Source of the DNA: Planctomycetota bacterium
GTDB lineage: Bacteria; Planctomycetota; Phycisphaerae; UBA1845
Direction: 5' to 3'
Assembly: GCA_022561415.1 (NCBI GenBank)
Contig: JADFRH010000062.1
Span: 1-10,086, forward strand
DNA: 10,086 nt
Shown: piece after piece, positions 4,837-10,086 of the stretch
How the letters are laid out: every line of letters begins with the position of its first letter
Numbering within the stretch: position 1 is the first letter of the stretch
Translations under genes and position numbers: made by a program
Notes under the pieces: generated by a model
Seen by the model: only the letters and a program-made list of their open reading frames with translations
Told to the model about the DNA's origin: nothing
Database searches by the model: none

Positions 4837-7320
4837 TTAGCCCGCAGAGGATGCGAGAGTCTTGTCGGCTTCGGCCTGAAGTGCGAGCATTTCGTCGGCC
4901 AGTTCCAGCCAGAGTACGCCCTCGGGCGCCGTGGCCAGGTAGTCGCGGGGCTGAAGGAGCTCGGTCGGCCAATGGACCCTGGCATCGTCCAGCGCCTGCC
5001 GTGCCCCGAAACGATCGCCCGTTTTGACCTTCGCCAGGGCGATCACCAGATGATTGATCGTCTTCATATCGCCGGCCTTGATCGCAGCAAATGCGTGGTC
5101 GATGGCCGCGGCTGGTTGGTCGTTTCGGAGATAGGCGAGCCCGATCATTCGCTCGAGAAGGCGCTTCCAGGCTGGACCCGGCTCCGCCTTGCGATCCGCG
5201 AATTCCATGTCCTTCAGGGCACCCGTCGGATCGAGGTGCTTGCTGCACATAAGCCGCACGCGCGCTCGAACCAGGGCCGCAAAGAAGCTCTCTCGATCAC
5301 ACTCGAAAGCATTTTCAATCCGCGACGCTGCGGTTGCGCGATCCAGCAGAAGATCGATAGACGTCAGGCTACACCAGATCGTTTCGCACTTCCCACGCTG
5401 AATGCTCCCTGCATGAAGCAAATGCTTCCTTGCTTCCTCGACGTTTCCGTTCAGGGCATGCGCAGTCCCGAGGTTTTCATGGAAAGCCGGCATAGGATCC
5501 CTAAAGTCCGGATTATCGGAGGCGAGCTCAATCGCCTTCTTGTAACAAGTGATCGCCTTCTCGAACTCACCCAGCTTCTTATGCATCACGCCCTTCATGT
5601 TCCATACGTGAGGATGATCGGATTCGATCGACAGGGCCTTGGCGGAGTATGCGATGGCAAACTCCAATAGTGCGGGATCCTGCGAAACATTGTATTGATC
5701 CTTGAGCATCCCTGCATAGTTGTGAAAAGCGCGAAAGCTGTTGGGGTCGTATTCGATCACCTCCTCGTATTTACTTGCCGCATTCGACCAGTCACCTATC
5801 CGCTCGTACGTTCGTGCCTGTTGGAGCGTTTCCTCAATTTTGGCGCTCAGCTCCAACCGTTTTGCCTCTGCCTTCTGGCGAAACGCCTCGGAACGCATGT
5901 TATTGATTATGATCAGCGACGGAACCGCAACGGCCAGAAACACGCTCGCTGTCGTGGCGATCGTGGCCGCCTTGCGTCGACGTACGAACTTGATTGCGCG
6001 CGTCACCGGACCCGGGGGCTTGGCTTCGATCGGCAGGTCTTCCATGTACCGCCGCAGATCCTCGCCCATGGCCCGCGCTGTCGGGTACCGCATGTCCGGC
6101 GCTTTCTCCATCGCCTTGAGGCAGATCGTCTCGAGTTCGTGCGGCACGCTGGATGCGATCTTTCGCGGCGAGGTCGGGTCGCGCGTGATGACGGCGCTGA
6201 GAACCATCTTCTCGTCGGTGCCCGGAAACGCCGGCTGGAAGCAGAGCAGCTCGTACATCGTTGCGCCGAGCGAATAGATGTCGGTGCGATGATCGATCGG
6301 GATGCGCCGCGCCATCGCCTGCTCGGGGCTGACGTAACGAACCGTGCCCAGGAACGACCCCGTCATGGTGACGGACTCCTCGTTTGTGCTCTTGGCCAAG
6401 CCGAAATCCGCCACCATAATGCGTCCGTCGGTCGAGACAATCAGATTGGCCGGCTTCACGTCGCGATGAATGATCTTCTGCTGGTGGGCGTAGTGCAGCG
6501 CGTCCGCGGTGTCGGCCATCCACAGGGCGGCCTGGCGATAGTAATGTCGAGCGCGACCGGTCATCGACACGTCCGCCACCGTACCCGACCCGTCGAGCGA
6601 CACGCCGGAGTAGAAGCTCGGCGATGACGCGTCCGACGATTCCACGGTGATGTCCATCAACATCTCGCTCAGACGGGCGGCGGACGCCTGCGCCGCGTTC
6701 TTTTTTGCGAAGCTCTTGATGACCAGGTTGAGCGGCTGTCCGACGATCAACTCCATCGCATAGAAGTAGGCATCGGGCGACTCGCCGAAGTCGTAGATCG
6801 GAACGATGTGGATGTGATGCAGCCGGGCGGCGGCCATCGCCTCTCGGCGGAAGCGCGCCACCGTCGACGGGCTGGCCGCCCCGATCATGGCCGGCAGGAC
6901 TTTGAGCGCGACCGTCCGGTTGAGCTTGTCCTGCACCGCGCGGTACACAATGCCCATCCCCCCCTGACCGAGCACGCCGGTGATGCGATAGCCGTCAATG
7001 CGGGGCAAATGGCGCGAGGCCCTGGATTTCGGGGAGGACGGCGACGAAGACCCCGGCGACGACCCAACCGATGCCTCTGCCAACTCGGATTCCCCGCTGA
7101 GCGCGCTCTTGGCATCATCGAGAAAGTCTTGATCCGCCTTGAACCGATCGAATGAAATACGACAGACGTCGCAGGCGTCGATGTGTTCGCGAAACCTCTC
7201 CTCCGCCTCGGCATCCAGCCGGCCGGCGCTGTACTGCTCGAAGTCGGTAAGCGTCAAACAATTTGGCACGCTCTGGCTCTCGCAATGGGTTTGACCCCGT
7301 CTGCCACCACGACGCATCAT
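4837..7320 (-). CDS. Membrane-anchored Ser/Thr protein kinase with zinc-finger-like N-terminus and TPR repeats
   Basis: This gene encodes 827 residues. Residues 20-60 resemble an anti-sigma zinc-binding segment with H46-x3-C50-x2-C53. A Ser/Pro-rich linker (84-100) leads to a Hanks-type kinase domain (about 111-425): glycine loop GQGGMG (118-123), VALK with Lys140, HRDVKPAN (catalytic Asp287, Lys289, Asn292), DFG (305-307) and SPE (331-333). A roughly 55-residue insert (about 203-257) sits between the hinge and the helix before HRD. A single transmembrane helix spans about 451-474, so the kinase faces the cytoplasm. The rest is helical with TPR-like units near 506-540, 571-605 and 612-640. 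All catalytic residues are present, so it should be active. The partner is probably the ECF sigma factor encoded next. ATG 7320 is used, but the SD is poor; a GTG at codon 18 (VPNCLTLTD) is possible. It begins 70 nt after paaD on the same strand. Confidence 0.9.
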   Translation of the reverse strand: MMRRGGRRGQTHCESQSVPNCLTLTDFEQYSAGRLDAEAEERFREHIDACDVCRISFDRFKADQDFLDDAKSALSGESELAEASVGSSPGSSSPSSPKSRASRHLPRIDGYRITGVLGQGGMGIVYRAVQDKLNRTVALKVLPAMIGAASPSTVARFRREAMAAARLHHIHIVPIYDFGESPDAYFYAMELIVGQPLNLVIKSFAKKNAAQASAARLSEMLMDITVESSDASSPSFYSGVSLDGSGTVADVSMTGRARHYYRQAALWMADTADALHYAHQQKIIHRDVKPANLIVSTDGRIMVADFGLAKSTNEESVTMTGSFLGTVRYVSPEQAMARRIPIDHRTDIYSLGATMYELLCFQPAFPGTDEKMVLSAVITRDPTSPRKIASSVPHELETICLKAMEKAPDMRYPTARAMGEDLRRYMEDLPIEAKPPGPVTRAIKFVRRRKAATIATTASVFLAVAVPSLIIINNMRSEAFRQKAEAKRLELSAKIEETLQQARTYERIGDWSNAASKYEEVIEYDPNSFRAFHNYAGMLKDQYNVSQDPALLEFAIAYSAKALSIESDHPHVWNMKGVMHKKLGEFEKAITCYKKAIELASDNPDFRDPMPAFHENLGTAHALNGNVEEARKHLLHAGSIQRGKCETIWCSLTSIDLLLDRATAASRIENAFECDRESFFAALVRARVRLMCSKHLDPTGALKDMEFADRKAEPGPAWKRLLERMIGLAYLRNDQPAAAIDHAFAAIKAGDMKTINHLVIALAKVKTGDRFGARQALDDARVHWPTELLQPRDYLATAPEGVLWLELADEMLALQAEADKTLASSAG

Positions 7321-7390
7321 AGCCCCGCCCCGGCAGATCCGCCACGTCGGACCCGATCGCGCGTCAACCTTCCAAAGTCAACAGGGAACC

Positions 7391-7924
7391 CTATACCGCC
7401 TTGAAGTGCTCGAAGGACTGCAGACAGCCCCGGCAGTAATGGATCGATCGGCACAGCGTCGGGCCGAAGAGCGATTCCAAATCGGTGTCGGTCGAGTCGC
7501 AGAAGGGGCAAGCGACGCTCTCGAGGTCGGGCACGGTCGAACCGCCTTCGCATCGCTTGCCCGGTGGAGCGAGGCCGAATTCCTTCAGCGTGCGCCGGCC
7601 GGCTTCGGTTATTCGATCGGTCGTCCAGGGCGGATCGTAGACAATGTTGACCGTGACTTGGGTCTCGCCGAGCCCCGCGACGGCCTCCTTGATGTTGTCG
7701 CGGATCATGTCGAGTGCCGGACATCCGGCGAACGTCGGCGTCAGGTCCACGGTCACACCGTCGCTGCCGATCCGCACGTCGGCGATGATGCCCAGGTCCA
7801 GGATGCTCAGCACCGGGATTTCAGGGTCGGTGACGCCGCGCAACGATTCCCACACCCTCGCGGTCCGGTCTGCACCGCTTGTCGTCGCCGCCGGTGGTGA
7901 GTTCCTGTCCGTCACGGTTGTCAT
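7391..7924 (-). CDS. paaD: PaaD, phenylacetate degradation iron-sulfur maturation protein
   Basis: This gene encodes 177 residues. PaaD is required for phenylacetyl-CoA epoxidase function in vivo and is thought to help assemble Fe-S clusters in the pathway. Residues about 23-110 are a MIP18/DUF59 domain: VTDPEIPVLSILDLGII (31-47), then DLTPTFAGCPALDMI (60-74) with Cys68, and IVYDPPWTTDRI (94-105). The C-terminus is a zinc-ribbon-like module with Cys139-x2-Cys142, Cys158, Cys164-x2-Cys167, followed by the FEHFKAV end that matches the PaaD pattern. I chose ATG 7924 because it overlaps the paaC stop by one base (TGATG), which implies translational coupling; ATG 7930 would add two residues. The open frame reaches 8089, but that part lies inside paaC and is not PaaD-like. 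Length is close to the enterobacterial protein. Confidence 0.93.
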   Translation of the reverse strand: MTTVTDRNSPPAATTSGADRTARVWESLRGVTDPEIPVLSILDLGIIADVRIGSDGVTVDLTPTFAGCPALDMIRDNIKEAVAGLGETQVTVNIVYDPPWTTDRITEAGRRTLKEFGLAPPGKRCEGGSTVPDLESVACPFCDSTDTDLESLFGPTLCRSIHYCRGCLQSFEHFKAV

Positions 7925-8712
7925 CACCATTTCGCGGTCGGATCGATCCGGAAGACCTCTTGCATCTTTCCCAGCAGCTCGGCCAGCGCGTGCGGATGCT
8001 TGCCGAACCGACCGCCGTACATCGGCTCCACCGTCTCGGGCTGCATCAGCCCGCCGTCGCTGAGTACCGGCGCGATGGCCGACTCCCACTCGCGCTGCAA
8101 CTCCTCCTCACGAGGACAGATGCCGGAGTGCGCCAGCGACTCGTCCGCCTCGGTCGGCTCGAACAAACCGAGTGCATGTGGATAGGTCGTGTGCAGCGCC
8201 TGTTGCATGCGCTCGTTGCTTTCCTCCGACGCGCTACCCAGCCGCAACACCCAGACTCGACCGTGCATCAGGTGATACTTCTCTTCACTGGAGAGCTTGG
8301 TCGCGACCTGCGCCAGGGGCGTGAGCGTCGAGTTCATCAGCGCCGTGAGCCGGATGGTCTCGGCCGCGTCGTATAGAAACTGTCGCATGAGGCACAGCGC
8401 CCAGTCGCCCTCGTTCGGAAGACTGACCAGCGACGCACAGCGAAACTGCCTTGGATTTCGATTGAAGGCCAACTCGTCGGGGTCCGGCTCCCCGAGTTCG
8501 TGCAGCATCTGATAGTACACCTGCGCATGGCCCATCTCGTCCTGGGCCATGGACGAAAACGCTATGTCTTCCTCGAGAATCGGCGCGAGACCGGTCCATT
8601 CCGAGTTGCGATGCCCGATGACCAGCTCGTCGTCGCCCATGCGATAGAGCAGATCGACGACGCCGTCGCGCGTGATGCCCTGAAGATCACCGAGTGAATC
8701 GAACGTGACCAC
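7924..8712 (-). CDS. paaC: PaaC, structural subunit of phenylacetyl-CoA 1,2-epoxidase
   Basis: This gene encodes 262 residues with a ferritin-like four-helix fold. PaaC forms the heterodimer core with PaaA and scaffolds the oxygenase; it is regarded as catalytically inactive. Visible motifs are DDELVIGHRNSEWTG (27-41), APILEEDIAFSSMAQDEMGH (43-62) with E59-x2-H62, DAAETIRLTALMNSTL (115-130) and SSEEKYHLMHGR (141-152) with E144-x2-H147. Then comes the MYGGRFGKHPHALAELLGKM tail typical of PaaC. The start is GTG 8712: its G is also the last base of the paaB stop TAG, and a G-rich SD (GGGGGGTGAG) lies a few bases upstream. The stop TGA overlaps the paaD ATG by one base. Length agrees with the family (about 250). 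Confidence 0.95.
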   Translation of the reverse strand: MVTFDSLGDLQGITRDGVVDLLYRMGDDELVIGHRNSEWTGLAPILEEDIAFSSMAQDEMGHAQVYYQMLHELGEPDPDELAFNRNPRQFRCASLVSLPNEGDWALCLMRQFLYDAAETIRLTALMNSTLTPLAQVATKLSSEEKYHLMHGRVWVLRLGSASEESNERMQQALHTTYPHALGLFEPTEADESLAHSGICPREEELQREWESAIAPVLSDGGLMQPETVEPMYGGRFGKHPHALAELLGKMQEVFRIDPTAKW

Positions 8713-9014
8713 TACGTCTCACCCCCCTGATCGCCTGCGTGCGTCGTCTTGGGCGTCTTGTAGCCCCACGACTCGCGGTAGCTCTTGTCGGTCGGGTGCT
8801 CGAACATGTCCGAGTCCTCATAGTCGCTGGCCGTGATGGCCTCGACCGGCACGACCCAGAGGTTCACGCACGCCTGCCGACGCGTGTACTGCTCCTTGGC
8901 GAGCATCAACGCCATCTCCGCGTCCGTCGCATGAACCGAGCCGACGTAAACGTGCGGCTCACCCCGCGCCTGCTGATGAAAAACCTCGAATACGGGCCAC
9001 TGGGTGTCGGTCAT
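8712..9014 (-). CDS. paaB: PaaB, subunit of phenylacetyl-CoA 1,2-epoxidase
   Basis: This gene encodes 100 residues, within the usual range for PaaB. PaaB bridges PaaAC heterodimers in the epoxidase complex and has no known catalytic role. The N-terminal WPVFEVFHQQARGEPHVYVG (6-25), the segment DAEMALMLAKEQYTRRQACV (31-50) and NLWVVPVEAITAS (51-63) match the compact alpha/beta fold of the family, as does the FEHPTDKSYRESWGYK stretch near the C-terminus. ATG 9014 lies 31 nt after the paaA stop; the SD before it is weak (GAGA). The stop TAG shares its last base with the paaC GTG start. Confidence 0.95.
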   Translation of the reverse strand: MTDTQWPVFEVFHQQARGEPHVYVGSVHATDAEMALMLAKEQYTRRQACVNLWVVPVEAITASDYEDSDMFEHPTDKSYRESWGYKTPKTTHAGDQGGET

Positions 9015-9045
9015 GGTGTATCTCGCGCAAGCGCGGCATTCCCCG

Positions 9046-10086
9046 CTAATTCATCGCCGCAATCGATCGTTTCTTGGCACCCGCCGCCATCGCCTCGCGG
9101 ACCCATCGCCCCTCTTCATGGGCCATCTTTCGCGTTTGCAAGCGCAGTGCGCTGGCCGGTCCGCCGCCGTTGATCACCCGTTTGAACTCCTCCCAGTCGG
9201 GATCGTCGTAGAGCCACTGGTCGGTGTCCTTGTCGTATCGCAGCGACTTGTCTGGAACGGTCAAGCCCAGATTGTACATCTTGGGCACGAACTGTTTGAG
9301 AAACTGCTGGCGCTGCGCGTCGTTGGTTTTTAGTTTGATCTTCCATCGAAGGAGCATCTCGGTGTGCGTCGATATTTTGTCCGACGGGCCGTGGAACATC
9401 ATGATCGGCGCCCACCAACGATTCAGGGCGTCCTGGAGCATGGCCCGTTGCACTTGGGTGCCGGTGGCGAGCACAGCGCACATCTCGTACCCGTGTTTCA
9501 TGTGAAACGCTTCTTCGTAGCAGATGCGCTTGAGCGCCCTGGCGTAAGGACCGTACGAGCCCTCGGCCATCATGGTCTGGTTGATGATCGCGGCCGCATC
9601 GATCAGCCAGGCGATCACGGCCACATCCGCCCAGGTCTCCGCGTGATAGTGAAACACGTTCGAGAACTTGCTCTTTCCGGCGATGAGCGACTCGAGCAAC
9701 TCCTCGCGGCTCGGTCCCAGCGTCTCGGCCGCCCGGTACAGAAGCTGCGCGTGACCGACCTCGTCCTGCACCTTCGCAACCAGCGCCATCTTGCGCTTGA
9801 AGGTCGGAGCGCAGGGAATCCACTTGCCCTCCGGCAGTGCCCCGCATATCTCGCTGTTGGCGTGAACGTGAATCAGGCGGATCAACTGGTTGCGGTAGCC
9901 GTCGGGCATCCAGTCGGCCGGCTCGATCTTCTCGCCTCGATTGATTCTCGCCTCGAACCGCGCGAGCTTCGCGTCGAGCATCTGCTCGTGGCCCTCTTCG
10001 TCCGCGAGGATGTCGCCAGCCATCCTCCGCACCGCGTCGTCAGTCGTCGCGCTTCGGAGGTGCTCGATGAACACGACCGCCGACTT
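9046..10086 (-). CDS. paaA: PaaA, catalytic subunit of phenylacetyl-CoA 1,2-epoxidase, with in-frame ferritin-like N-terminal extension (5' end beyond window)
   Basis: PaaA is the diiron subunit that epoxidises the ring of phenylacetyl-CoA using O2. Counting from the canonical-position ATG 9981, the 311 residues match the family length: [20 protein letters not shown] near the start, HANSEICG with Glu44, VQDEVGH with Glu74 and His77, YHAETWAD with Glu115, and CYEEAFH with Glu157 and His160. These supply a full set of carboxylate and histidine ligands. The C-terminus has [18 protein letters not shown] and EEGRWVREA. Oddity: the frame is open for 35 more codons to the window edge with coding-like codons. 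Those codons read like the last helix of a ferritin/rubrerythrin domain ([20 protein letters not shown], then DEEGHEQ with an ExxH). Either PaaA is fused to such a domain or translation starts at 9981, where a GAGG lies 11 nt upstream. It is first in the visible paaABCD order. Confidence 0.9.
   Translation of the reverse strand, partial: KSAVVFIEHLRSATTDDAVRRMAGDILADEEGHEQMLDAKLARFEARINRGEKIEPADWMPDGYRNQLIRLIHVHANSEICGALPEGKWIPCAPTFKRKMALVAKVQDEVGHAQLLYRAAETLGPSREELLESLIAGKSKFSNVFHYHAETWADVAVIAWLIDAAAIINQTMMAEGSYGPYARALKRICYEEAFHMKHGYEMCAVLATGTQVQRAMLQDALNRWWAPIMMFHGPSDKISTHTEMLLRWKIKLKTNDAQRQQFLKQFVPKMYNLGLTVPDKSLRYDKDTDQWLYDDPDWEEFKRVINGGGPASALRLQTRKMAHEEGRWVREAMAAGAKKRSIAAMN

Noticed and set aside
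5695..6627. 310-codon plus-strand frame opposite the kinase gene
   Set aside because: Its opposite strand encodes intact kinase motifs (VALK, HRD, DFG); the plus translation has no recognisable domain.
1..10086. CRISPR arrays, tRNA or rRNA genes, transposase or insertion sequences
   Set aside because: No regularly spaced direct repeats, tRNA-like cloverleaf or transposase motif was seen on either strand by reading.

Overview
The window reads as two blocks of different origin joined near position 1,450-1,476. The larger block (about 1,450-10,086) looks planctomycete-like: an ECF sigma factor sits beside a large Ser/Thr kinase with an N-terminal HxxxCxxC motif, a transmembrane helix and TPR repeats, a combination typical of Planctomycetota. 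The smaller block (1 to about 1,476) is more GC-rich by eye and encodes, on the minus strand, the end of a Nudix hydrolase, endonuclease V and a coiled-coil protein. That block looks more proteobacterial (alphaproteobacterial by impression). The taxonomic calls are inference; no search was run.

Layout: (a) 1-1,476, minus strand: Nudix 3' fragment, endonuclease V overlapping it by 4 nt, then a coiled-coil protein cut by the window edge. No stop codon separates endonuclease V from the coiled-coil protein. (b) 1,441-2,169, plus strand: a DUF362 protein that starts abruptly at the junction and lacks its N-terminal part. (c) 2,170-3,986, plus strand: a lower-GC islet with a good sigma70-type promoter (2,499-2,527), four small genes of unknown function and, between the first and second, a 166-nt spacer dense in inverted repeats, one of which can mask the Shine-Dalgarno of the second gene. 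(d) 4,052-7,320, minus strand: an ECF sigma factor with a TTG start, strong SD and its own promoter, preceded by the membrane Ser/Thr kinase gene. (e) 7,391-10,086, minus strand: paaA-paaB-paaC-paaD with one-base stop/start overlaps at two junctions, encoding most of the phenylacetyl-CoA 1,2-epoxidase system. The reductase gene paaE is not in the window.

How they work together: PaaA (catalytic), PaaB and PaaC (structural) form the oxygenase that epoxidises phenylacetyl-CoA, and PaaD is thought to assist iron-sulfur maturation. The kinase probably senses an envelope signal and may control the adjacent sigma factor through its zinc-finger-like N-terminus or by phosphorylation. The four small plus-strand genes probably form one transcription unit; their job is unknown.

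Most worth checking: the 1,450-1,476 junction (natural recombination or assembly chimera), the in-frame ferritin-like extension on PaaA that runs off the window, the stop-less endonuclease V to coiled-coil frame, and the structured leader within the small-gene islet.
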